DNA of 5,756 nucleotides from Pseudomonadota bacterium (GCA_023394015.1 JAEXBL010000337.1:1-5756), one strand, 5' to 3'; positions 1-5,387 are shown, numbered from the stretch's first letter. Notes: a model not told the origin generated them from the sequence alone. Numbers and translations: made by a program.

Positions 1-1
1 G

Positions 2-313
2 CTCGAATCCGCCTTGGCGCGCGCCTTCGAGGCCGGCGCGCAGCCGCCGCCGGCCGCCACCGCGCCCGCCCTGCCGGCGGGCGAAGGCGAGCCGCCCTGC
101 GCCGAATACCAGCGCCGCCACGCCAGCCTGAGCCCGCGCGAGCGGCAGGTGATGCAGGGCGTGGTCGAGGGCAAGATCAGCAAGATCATCGCCCGCGAGC
201 TGGACATCAGCACCAAGACCGTGGAGCTGCACCGCAGCCGCGTGATGGCCAAGATGCAGGCCGAATCCGTGGTGCACCTGACCCGCATGGCGCTGGGCCA
301 GCGGGTGCTTTGA
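2..313 (+). CDS. LuxR/FixJ-type response regulator, C-terminal part
   Basis: This is the 3' end of a two-component response regulator; the frame is open to the left edge, so the receiver domain lies outside the window. The visible 103 residues begin with a helix end (LESALARAFEAG) of the kind that closes the receiver domain in FixJ/TtrR-like proteins. An Ala/Pro-rich linker follows, then a LuxR-type helix-turn-helix: LSPRERQVM, GKISKIIARELDIS and TKTVELHRSRVMAKM. These match the conserved pattern of the family (TPRE, K-x-IA, S-x-x-TV-x-x-H), which binds DNA as a dimer after phosphorylation by a partner histidine kinase. The TTG at 14 is an internal codon, not a start. The regulator could control the next gene, but nothing in the sequence shows it. 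The family call is firm; the pathway is unknown. Confidence 0.92.
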   Translation, partial: LESALARAFEAGAQPPPAATAPALPAGEGEPPCAEYQRRHASLSPRERQVMQGVVEGKISKIIARELDISTKTVELHRSRVMAKMQAESVVHLTRMALGQRVL

Positions 314-433
314 GTGCCGCGCGGTTTTTCGCCATATTGGCCTGCGGCGCTGGCCGGACGGGCGCGGGCAGCTATCAAAAACAAAGCCATCGGGCCGATC
401 GGCCAAGCCGACTGGCAGGCTTCCCATAGGTAA

Positions 434-467
434 CGTTACTAGCTGGATCGATTACTAGCTGGTAACG
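434..467 (+). promoter_or_regulatory. 13-pair stem-loop built from a near-tandem repeat
   Basis: Arms 434-446 (CGTTACTAGCTGG) and 455-467 (CTAGCTGGTAACG) pair along all 13 positions if two G-U pairs are allowed, around an 8-base loop, ATCGATTA. On the opposite strand those two positions become A-C mismatches, so the fold favours plus-strand RNA. The same DNA is also a direct repeat: TTACTAGCTGG occurs at 436-446 and 452-462, 16 bases apart, and GGTAACG occurs at 429-435 and 461-467. No T-run follows, so it is not an ordinary intrinsic terminator. It could be a leader RNA structure or a paired protein-binding site; the function is inferred only. Confidence 0.45.
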
Positions 468-589
468 CCCTGAATGGCGCCGCGGCGGCGCAAGCGGTTC
501 AATCACACCCATCAAGTGATTCGAGCGTGAACGAGTTGCTTGGTCGTGGCGGGAGAGGTTCCTGGCCACGCGCGAAATTCAACCAATCC

Positions 590-603
590 GGCCCCGCGGG
601 GCC
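590..603. repeat. Perfect 14-base GC palindrome before the RBS
   Basis: GGCCCCGCGGGGCC is its own reverse complement and ends 9 bases before the ribosome binding site at 613. In RNA it could form a five-pair hairpin with a CGCG loop, or serve as a dimer-binding site. In such GC-rich DNA it may be a chance event. Confidence 0.35.
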
Positions 604-612
604 ACTTGAACC

Positions 613-618
613 AAGGAG
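613..618 (+). promoter_or_regulatory. Strong ribosome binding site for the gene at 625
   Basis: AAGGAG lies 6 bases before the ATG at 625, near the ideal spacing. It fixes the start of the glycine-rich gene and contrasts with the gene at 1860, which has no such site. Confidence 0.85.
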
Positions 619-624
619 TGAGAA

Positions 625-1395
625 ATGGGTGCAGCAGTAGCAGTAGTGGCTCCGATGTTGATGGGCGGCGGCGCCGGCGGCATGCTGGGCGGCATGTTGG
701 GCGGCGGCATGCTGAGCAACCTGCTCGGCGGCCTCTTGGGCGGCGGCGGTGCCGGCGGTGCGGAAGGCATTGCCAAGGCCATCCAGGGCTTCTCGCCCGC
801 CAACGTGCTGAACGCCGCGGCCAACCTGGTGAACGCCATGCACGGTGGTGCCGTGAAGGGTGCTGCGGAACAATTGCAGCGCGAAGATGGCATGCCCAAG
901 TTCATCCAGGACGCCATCAACCAGGCGGTGGACAAGATCCTGAAGCAGCACCACAAGCCGACCGACCCCTGCTGCGAGCGCCAACTGGGCGACGCCACCA
1001 AGGACGGCCTGCAGAAGGAGATGGATGATCTGATCAAGAAGCTGGTGGACAACATCCGCAAGCAACTGGGCGAGGAAGGCAAGGAGTCCAGCGGCGCCGG
1101 CAAGGGCGGCAAGAAGAGCACCGGTAGCTGGCTGCAGGCCATCGCCAAGGCCATGGGCGCGGTGCTGGGCCAGAAGGCCGGCGAAATGGTCAGGCTGTCC
1201 GACAAGGTGTCGTCGCTGGGTGAAAAGTCTGCCGGCCTGAAGGGCGAGGAGAAGCAGGACAACGCGCAGGAGATGACCGCGGCGCAGACCGAACTGCAGG
1301 GCGTGAGCCAGGAGTACAAGCTGCTGACCGAGACCATCAGCACCGTGCTGAAGGGCATCGGCGAAGCGCTTTCTACCATGGGCCGCAAGCAGTAA
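625..1395 (+). CDS. Glycine-rich coiled-coil protein, unknown function
   Basis: I do not recognise this 256-residue protein as a named family. Residues 1-46 are Gly/Met/Leu/Ala only, with repeated GGML and GGLL units and GxxxG spacing (a glycine-zipper pattern). There is no basic n-region or cleavage site, so it is not a classical Sec signal. Residues 47-110 are predicted amphipathic helix. A CC pair stands at 116-117, the only cysteines. Residues 124-150 form a charged helix, 153-167 a Gly/Ser/Lys linker, 168-188 a helix starting SWLQAIAKAMGAVLG, and 189-254 a heptad-like coiled coil ending LKGIGEALSTMGRKQ. This composition (glycine-rich start, helical coiled-coil end, no signal peptide) is shared with harpins and with filament or translocator proteins of type III secretion, but no secretion gene is visible, so that is only a lead. 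A small membrane-associating protein is an alternative. It has its own RBS and terminator, so it is probably monocistronic. Its last 28 codons recur at 2645-2734. Confidence 0.85.
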   Translation: MGAAVAVVAPMLMGGGAGGMLGGMLGGGMLSNLLGGLLGGGGAGGAEGIAKAIQGFSPANVLNAAANLVNAMHGGAVKGAAEQLQREDGMPKFIQDAINQAVDKILKQHHKPTDPCCERQLGDATKDGLQKEMDDLIKKLVDNIRKQLGEEGKESSGAGKGGKKSTGSWLQAIAKAMGAVLGQKAGEMVRLSDKVSSLGEKSAGLKGEEKQDNAQEMTAAQTELQGVSQEYKLLTETISTVLKGIGEALSTMGRKQ

Positions 1396-1426
1396 GACGC
1401 TTCTGCTTTCACATGCCAGCGAAAGA

Positions 1427-1454
1427 CAGGCCGCGTCAGCGGCCTGTTTTGCTT
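1427..1454 (+). terminator. Intrinsic terminator of the glycine-rich gene
   Basis: CAGGCCGC (1427-1434) and GCGGCCTG (1439-1446) form a perfect eight-pair stem with a GTCA loop, followed by TTTTGCTT. It begins 32 bases after the stop codon at 1393-1395. A shortened, probably dead copy is seen at 2737-2753 behind the duplicated gene tail. Confidence 0.85.
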
Positions 1455-1493
1455 GGTCTTGCCGCTTGGCACCAAGGCCAGCGCTTCCGTGGA

Positions 1494-1654
1494 GATGAGC
1501 CGATGGGCATGTACCTGATGACCGCGCAACTCGAGTTGTAAAAGGGCTGTACCAGCCCGGCGCAGGTGGCCGAGCTGCGCCAGGCCGGTGGCGCCATGCT
1601 GGGTGTGTTGAGCCCGGGCGCCTGCAGTTCATCAAGGCAGGCGTGCGGATGAAC
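1494..1654 (+). pseudogene. Degraded 3' relic of the exported-protein family
   Basis: Reading from 1494 gives MGMYLMTAQLEL, a TAA stop at 1539-1541, then PAQVAELRQAGGAMLGVLS up to 1613. After a shift of one frame near 1611-1618 (GCCCGGG) it continues PGRLQFIKAGVRMN to 1654. This lines up in order with the C terminus of the gene at 1860 (GMMLMLAQAEV, then ERQLRQAGAEALKALL, then DRVEFSARGLRVR) and with the frameshifted gene at 2842 (DRVSFTSAGLQMQ). The N-terminal two thirds, including the signal peptide, are missing, and the relic begins soon after the terminator of the preceding gene. One nonsense codon and one frameshift within 54 codons, with no stop at the expected end, mark it as dead. The similarity was found by eye; the order of three matching blocks makes chance unlikely. 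Confidence 0.75.
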
Positions 1655-1727
1655 TTGAAGTGCCCTTCGGGGTCTGCGCGCTCGCCTCACGTGCGGCCTT
1701 GTGCTGTGTCAGGCGCGTCAATTCCAT

Positions 1728-1859
1728 GCCGGCAGCCCGCGAGGCGTTCACATGAGAGGGCGTTCTTTTTCGTCTGGATACACCGCGTTTGGCCCGCGCG
1801 ACACATCGCCCGCCTAGACTGCCCGCCGAGTGCTCACTTCTTGATCAACTTTTCTTGCC
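1728..1859 (+). repeat. Upstream region of gene 1860, first copy
   Basis: Four short blocks occur here in the same order as before the gene at 2842: GCCGGCAGCCCG (1728-1739), GCGTTTGG (1785-1792), GCCTAGACTG (1812-1821) and ATCAACTTTTCT (1844-1855). The ATG at 1860 follows the last block after 4 bases. GCCTAGACTG contains TAGACT, a possible weak -10 box, without a good -35. Spacing between the first blocks differs from the second copy, so indels have accumulated. The bases from 1655 to 1727 show nothing I can assign. Confidence 0.5.
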
Positions 1860-2648
1860 ATGAAAGCTTTCTTCTCGCCATCCATCTTGGCCCGTGCGGG
1901 GGCACGCTCGATCCTGGCCGCCTTGCTGGCCGCCGGCGCACTGCTGCCGCTGGCCGCGCGGGCCGACATCGACTGGAACACCGCCGACTGGGGCGGCTAC
2001 AGCGTGAACTCGCTGAGCTACTGGTCGTATTCCGACATGGCGCGCCGCAGCGCCGAGCGGGCGCAGGAAGCCGCGCGTCCCGGTGGCCGGTCCGCCTCCA
2101 GGCCCAAGCCCAAATCCAGGGCGGAGGCGCTGAGCGTGGCCGCCAACCGCACCAGTTCGGGCGGCTTCGAGGACGGGCGCGGGCTGGATGCGCTGGCGCG
2201 GATGTACCCGCGCGACCAGTTCTTCGAGCGCAAGGATCAGTTCCGCGAGATCGTCAAGGGCTTCAACCAGAACGTGCAAGGGCTTTACGGCGTGCCGCCC
2301 GACAACCTGGCCACGGGCCTGACGGTGGCGCTGGCCGGCGCATACGCGGCCTACCACAACCGCAGCTTCCCTGATCAGTGGGTCAAGCCCTTGTACCGCC
2401 AGATGGAAGAACTGCTGCTGAATGACCCCAGGCTGGAAGAGCGCACGCCAGTGAGCAAGGCCGGTGACTACCAGGTGATGGTGGGCACCGGCATGATGCT
2501 CATGCTGGCCCAGGCCGAGGTGCAGAAGAACCCCGACGCCGCCAGCGAGCGGCAACTGCGCCAGGCCGGGGCCGAGGCGCTGAAGGCGCTGCTGAACACG
2601 GACCTGGACCGGGTGGAGTTCTCGGCCCGAGGCCTTCGGGTGCGCTGA
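1860..2648 (+). CDS. Exported protein of unknown function (DUF6683-like)
   Basis: This 262-residue protein carries a clear Sec signal peptide: basic start, hydrophobic core SILAALLAAGALLPLA, and likely cleavage after ARA at residue 35. The mature start is rich in W/Y (residues 38-57, including ADWGGY and YWSY), followed by MARRSAERA and a disordered basic linker (70-105). The main helical domain spans about 108-262: ALARMYPRD (111-119), FNQNVQGLYGVP (135-146), NLATGLTVALAG (149-160), YAAYHN, FPDQWVKPL, MVGTGMMLML (207-216), LRQAGAEAL and a final DRVEFSARGL. From memory this resembles Pfam DUF6683, whose function is unknown; no catalytic residues stand out. It is predicted to be periplasmic or secreted. 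The ATG at 1860 is favoured because a TGA at 1842-1844 closes the frame upstream and the signal peptide begins there, although no Shine-Dalgarno sequence is visible. It is a close paralog of the gene at 2842 and a distant one of that at 3748. Confidence 0.85.
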   Translation: MKAFFSPSILARAGARSILAALLAAGALLPLAARADIDWNTADWGGYSVNSLSYWSYSDMARRSAERAQEAARPGGRSASRPKPKSRAEALSVAANRTSSGGFEDGRGLDALARMYPRDQFFERKDQFREIVKGFNQNVQGLYGVPPDNLATGLTVALAGAYAAYHNRSFPDQWVKPLYRQMEELLLNDPRLEERTPVSKAGDYQVMVGTGMMLMLAQAEVQKNPDAASERQLRQAGAEALKALLNTDLDRVEFSARGLRVR

Positions 2649-2734
2649 AGGAATACAAGCTGCTCACCGAAATCATCATCACCGTGCTGAAGGGCATCGG
2701 CGAGGCACTGGCCAACCGGGGCCACAAGCAATAA
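2645..2734 (+). pseudogene. Orphan 3' tail of a second glycine-rich gene
   Basis: The frame starting at 2645 reads LKEYKLLTEIIITVLKGIG and EALANRGHKQ, then TAA at 2732-2734. The glycine-rich gene ends QEYKLLTETISTVLKGIG, EALSTMGRKQ, TAA. Aligning 2651-2735 with 1312-1396 by eye gives 69 identical bases of 85, without gaps. Many of the differences are at third codon positions, so the copy evolved under protein-level selection for a time. There is no start codon of its own and nothing upstream matches, so it is a leftover. It begins exactly over the TGA stop of the preceding gene. Just past the tail, GACAGG and CTGTCTGCTTG (2737-2753) resemble the two ends of the terminator at 1427-1454 with the middle of the hairpin removed. 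Confidence 0.85.
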
Positions 2735-2755
2735 GCGACAGGCTGTCTGCTTGAA

Positions 2756-2872
2756 GCCGGCACGCCCGGATTCAGCTGTTGCGTTTGGGTACCTTTCGCG
2801 CAGTCAGGGCGTCATCTGCGCTGCCTACACTGGGCTCAAGCATGATCTTGCCAACATCATCTTTTCTCCAAG
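2756..2872 (+). repeat. Upstream region of gene 2842, second copy
   Basis: The blocks GCCGGCACGCCCG (2756-2768), GCGTTTGG (2781-2788), GCCTACACTG (2823-2832) and ATCATCTTTTCT (2857-2868) repeat, in order, those before the gene at 1860. The gap between the last two blocks is nearly the same in both copies (24 against 22 bases). Four bases after the last block stands GTG (2873), exactly where the first copy has its ATG. This suggests that the ancestral start of the frameshifted gene was near 2873. Confidence 0.5.
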
Positions 2873-3688
2873 GTGACGACAAAGGACGTGGCCGAGCCGT
2901 GCCGCAGCGCCGACTGCGTCGTGCCGGGCGTTGCGCGGCAGCCATAGCGCTGGGCTGCCTGCTGGGCTGGCAGCCTGCGGCGCACGCCTTGGCGATGCCG
3001 CCTGGGGCTACAGCTGGGATTTCACGCACGACTGGGTTCAAAGTGACCTGGCGCGGCGCAGCGCCGAACAGTGGCGAGCGGCGGTCAACAAACCGGGCGG
3101 GTCCAAAGGCCGCCAGGCTCGGCCATCGCCGCGCTCGCCGCTGGACATTGGCGACGCGGGGGACTTCGTGAGTTCTCGGAAGGCCAGGCTGTCGGACACG
3201 CGGGCGGTGGAGGCGCTGGCAGCGCGGCTGTACCCGCGCGAGGATTACCTGAAGAGCCGCCACATGTTCGAGGACCTGATCGTGGCCTTCAATCGCAACG
3301 TGAATGCCCAGTACGGGGTGCCGAGGAACAACCTGGCTACCGGCATGGCCGTGGCACTGGCAGGCGGTTACGCGGCCTACACCAACCAGGCGTTTCCCGA
3401 CGCCATGGTCAAGCCGCTGGTGACGCAGCTGGATGGCCTGCTGCGCGATGGCCTGCTGCGCGAGGACAGCAAGGTGACATCCATGGGCATTCGCCAAAAG
3501 GTTTACACCTACCACATGATGGTGGGCACTGGCCTGTGGCTGACGGCCATGCAGATCGACTTGCAGCGCCAACCCAATGCGCGCCACGCAGCGGCCCTGC
3601 GCCGGGCCGGGGCGACTACCTGCAGGCCTTGCTGGGGGTGGCACCGGATCGCGTGTCGTTCACCTCGGCGGGGCTCCAGATGCAGTGA
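2842..3688 (+). pseudogene. Frameshifted exported protein (DUF6683-like)
   Basis: This is a close paralog of the gene at 1860, split over three frames. Frame one gives a signal peptide (RRAGRCAAAIALGCLLGW, AHA). Between about 2986 and 2996 the match moves to a second frame, which carries AAWGYSW, LARRSAEQW, ALAARLYPRED, FNRNVNAQYGVP, NLATGMAVALAG, FPDAMVKPL and MVGTGLWLTAM. At the G-run 3609-3612 it moves again, to give GDYLQALLG and DRVSFTSAGLQMQ with TGA at 3686-3688. Each shift fits the loss of one base and they do not compensate. Without correction the middle frame runs to 3761 with a foreign tail. The 5' end is uncertain: ATG 2842 and GTG 2899 are in frame with the signal peptide, while alignment of upstream regions points to GTG 2873, which would need a third shift. 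Real decay is favoured by the neighbouring relics, but base-calling errors in a homopolymer are possible. If errors, it would be a normal exported protein of about 270-280 residues. Confidence 0.75.
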
Positions 3689-3731
3689 ATGCGCCGGTTC
3701 ATCGGGCCGGGGGCGGGCACAGTTGAAGCAC

Positions 3732-3737
3732 AAGGGG
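3732..3737 (+). promoter_or_regulatory. Ribosome binding site deciding the start at 3748
   Basis: AAGGGG lies 10 bases before the ATG at 3748 but only one base before the in-frame ATG at 3739. The spacing favours 3748 as the true start. Confidence 0.6.
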
Positions 3738-3747
3738 CATGAGGCTT

Positions 3748-4557
3748 ATGAAACCAGTTGATCATCGATCTGTTTTCTTGCGCATCGCTGGCGCCGTGCT
3801 GACAATGGCAGCGCTGACGACGCTGCCGATGCCGGCCCAGGCATTCAGCGGCGTGTTTGATGCCCAGGCGCAGAAGGCGCTGCGTTCAGTGGGCGGCTCT
3901 TTGATGGATCGTGCGCCCGAGGTGGCCAGCCAACCGCCTTCCGTGGGCGTGCAACTGGGCGGGGGGCCCACCACTGCGGCAGGCAAGCGGGCACCAGGGG
4001 CGCCGGCAGCCGATGCCAAGGTGGCCGACTTTCGCTATGCGCCCGCGGTCAGCGCCAGGGTGCGCGACGACATCATCCAGATGCTGGTGGACGTGGGCAA
4101 GCGCCAGGGCACGCTGGACGCAGTGGGGGAGAAAAACCTGCGGGAGGCCCTGGGCAAGGTCGACATCGTGAAAAGCATCGGCGGCGCCCTGCAGGCCAAG
4201 GGCTACCCGCTGCACAGCGTGGCCACCGCCAGCGCGTACTGGCTGGTCATCAACTATGAGATCGTGCGCGGCGTGCAGGCCACCGATGCGCAGAACGCTG
4301 CGGTGCTGCGTCAGATGCAGCAGCGCATGGCTGCCACGCCCGAGATGGCGCGCATGAGCGACGAACAGAAGCAGCGGGCGGCCGAAGGCATGCTGTGGAT
4401 CGGCACGCTGCAATACCAGAACCACCAGCAGGCCAAGCAAGGCACGCCTGGCTACGACATGCAGGCCGTGGTGGCCGATGCGCGCCAGGCGCTGGCCGAC
4501 TTCGGCATCGATGCCGACCGCCTGAACCTGAGTGCCGAAGGGCTGGTGCCGCAGTAA
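3748..4557 (+). CDS. Exported protein, divergent DUF6683-like paralog
   Basis: This 269-residue protein has a Sec signal peptide with basic start (MKPVDHRSVFLR), hydrophobic core and likely cleavage after AQA at residue 32. A low-complexity stretch of Pro/Gly/Ala (about 60-92) follows. The helical domain runs from about 103 to 269: VRDDIIQMLVDVGKRQG, ALGKVDIVKSIGGAL, GYPLHSVATASAYWLVINYE (152-171), MARMSDEQKQRAAEGMLW (200-217) and a last helix ending DADRLNLSAEGLVPQ. The end matches the DRVEFSARGL ending of the gene at 1860, and the middle aligns with its NLATG...LAG...YAAY block at lower similarity. So it belongs to the same family, DUF6683-like from memory, but is an older branch; the order of domains is the same. 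It lies 59 bases after the stop of the frameshifted gene and is probably cotranscribed with it. Function is unknown, and no enzyme motif is visible. Confidence 0.85.
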   Translation: MKPVDHRSVFLRIAGAVLTMAALTTLPMPAQAFSGVFDAQAQKALRSVGGSLMDRAPEVASQPPSVGVQLGGGPTTAAGKRAPGAPAADAKVADFRYAPAVSARVRDDIIQMLVDVGKRQGTLDAVGEKNLREALGKVDIVKSIGGALQAKGYPLHSVATASAYWLVINYEIVRGVQATDAQNAAVLRQMQQRMAATPEMARMSDEQKQRAAEGMLWIGTLQYQNHQQAKQGTPGYDMQAVVADARQALADFGIDADRLNLSAEGLVPQ

Positions 4558-4577
4558 AACGGGGCGAAGCGTCTCCA

Positions 4578-4600
4578 GAGGCCATGAGCACGCTGGCCTC
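4578..4600. repeat. Inverted repeat after gene 3748
   Basis: GAGGCCA (4578-4584) and TGGCCTC (4594-4600) pair perfectly around a 9-base loop, 21 bases after the stop of the exported-protein gene. No T-run follows, so a terminator role is only possible. Confidence 0.25.
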
Positions 4601-4679
4601 GGCCGGTCGGAGGCGGAGCAGCGTCTTCTGGTGGCAGCGCGCTGGGTGGCTTGCTGGCGCCAGGGGTTTATCCCGCAAG

Positions 4680-4727
4680 CGCCTGCGCCCGGCTTGATCA
4701 TGCGTCAGCGCGCACGCGGCGCAGGCG
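4680..4727. repeat. 10-base inverted repeat between convergent genes
   Basis: CGCCTGCGCC (4680-4689) and GGCGCAGGCG (4718-4727) are perfect complements separated by 28 bases. The right arm lies inside the last codons of the minus-strand acetyltransferase gene. The position between two convergent genes suggests a transcription end for either strand, but there is no T-run on either side and GC-rich DNA makes such repeats common. Confidence 0.25.
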
Positions 4728-5387
4728 TTCGCGGCGGGGCAGTTGCTGCCAGGTCAGCCAATGTTCCCGCTCCAGGCGGAACTGCGCGGCCTGGCCGCCG
4801 TTGTAGGGCGCCAGGCCGGTGGCGGCAAAGCCGAGCACCCGCAGGCAGTGTGCGGCCGAACGGTTGGCCGGGGCGCAGTAGCCGAACACGCGCGCTCGGC
4901 CCAGCTCGGCGAAGGCGCGCTGCAGCAGCCAGTCGCCGCCGTCCAGGGCCAGCGTGCCGCCCCAGGCGTCGGGTTGCAGGCGGGCGCCGATCTCCAGCTC
5001 TTGCTCGTTGCCCAGCACGTGCACCAGGCTGAACCAGCCGCAAAAACGCCATTCGGGCGCCTCCACCAGCGCCAGCAGCGTGCCGCCGATCTCGCCCTCG
5101 GCGTGGGCCTGGCGGGCCTCGGCCACGCTGTCGGCGTCGGGCGGCACGGCGCGCTCGGCGCACCAGATGCCGGTGCCCTCGTGCCGGCGATAGAAGTCCT
5201 GCAGGTTGGCGACGAAGCCGGCCGCGGCGGCGGGCTCGTGCAGCGGTGCGTCGTCCACCAGTTGCGCGCGCACGCGCGGGTCGCGGTGCATGCGGGCCAG
5301 GTCGTCCACGTCGTAGGCGGCGAACTCACGCAGGCGCAGGCGGGCGCTGGCGGGCCACGGAGCGGGCGGCGGGGGATGTTGGAGCAT
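4698..5387 (-). CDS. GNAT N-acetyltransferase, RimJ/RimL type
   Basis: This 229-residue protein is a GCN5-related N-acetyltransferase of the Acetyltransf_3 (RimJ/RimL) kind, which moves an acetyl group from acetyl-CoA to an amine, often a protein N terminus or a small molecule. The typical start is seen at 16-40: RLRLREF, DVDDLARMHRDPRV. The central strands include GWFSLVHVLG and ELEIGARLQPDAWGGTLA (130-147), where ARLQPDAWGG stands for the acetyl-CoA binding loop. The closing motif is ANRSAAHCLRVLGF (174-187), which is highly typical. The substrate cannot be told. The ATG at 5387 is preferred; a GTG four codons upstream (5399) is possible, and neither has a clear Shine-Dalgarno sequence. The C terminus is very basic (RRERLRRVRADA). 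It is convergent with the exported-protein gene and divergent from the gene at 5619, so it is probably transcribed alone and unrelated to the duplicated locus. Confidence 0.88.
   Translation of the reverse strand: MLQHPPPPAPWPASARLRLREFAAYDVDDLARMHRDPRVRAQLVDDAPLHEPAAAAGFVANLQDFYRRHEGTGIWCAERAVPPDADSVAEARQAHAEGEIGGTLLALVEAPEWRFCGWFSLVHVLGNEQELEIGARLQPDAWGGTLALDGGDWLLQRAFAELGRARVFGYCAPANRSAAHCLRVLGFAATGLAPYNGGQAAQFRLEREHWLTWQQLPRRERLRRVRADA

Larger units (their letters stand above)
314..624 (+). other. Gene-free leader region, dense in palindromes
   Basis: No credible gene is seen in these 311 bases. The stretch holds a perfect 12-base palindrome (GGCCGATCGGCC, 393-404), a 13-pair stem-loop (434-467) and a small inverted repeat, AATCAC/GTGATT, at 501-506 and 516-521. 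It also holds CGTGGC/GCCACG at 545-550 and 565-570, and a perfect 14-base palindrome at 590-603. Parts of it (370-470) are visibly richer in A+T than the flanking genes. It must contain the promoter of the gene at 625 unless that gene is read through from the response regulator. I could not pick a convincing -35/-10 pair. Confidence 0.6.

Noticed and set aside
317..329. CCGCGCGG followed by five T, as a terminator for the response regulator
   Set aside because: The palindrome is only 8 bases and leaves no room for a proper loop, and no longer stem could be drawn.
365..385. GCTATCAAAAACAAAGC as the end of a dispersed intergenic repeat of Comamonadaceae
   Set aside because: Only a vague likeness from memory; the rest of such a repeat is not seen.
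452..465. TTACTAGCTGGTAA as a lux-box-like LuxR site
   Set aside because: The symmetry is imperfect (12 of 14) and it does not fit the usual CT-N10-AG lux-box spacing well. The neighbouring regulator is a FixJ/NarL type, not a known quorum-sensing one.
314..624. Plant-inducible promoter (TTCGC-N15-TTCGC) that would tie the glycine-rich gene to type III secretion
   Set aside because: One TTCGC is near 327, but no second copy lies at the required spacing.
499..1635. Long minus-strand open frames opposite the glycine-rich gene (also 579-1529)
   Set aside because: They mirror a plus-strand gene with strong RBS, terminator and a conserved C-terminal copy elsewhere. Their translations are low-complexity and of the kind GC-rich antisense frames give.
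1643..2374. Plus-strand open frame of about 243 codons overlapping the gene at 1860
   Set aside because: Its translation is Arg/Ala/Gly-rich without domains, and the overlapping frame has a signal peptide and a family match.
3071..3688. Plus-strand open frame of about 205 codons in the third frame of the frameshifted gene
   Set aside because: Only its last 25 or so codons carry family sequence; the rest is Gly/Arg-rich shadow. The true protein passes into this frame at the G-run near 3610.
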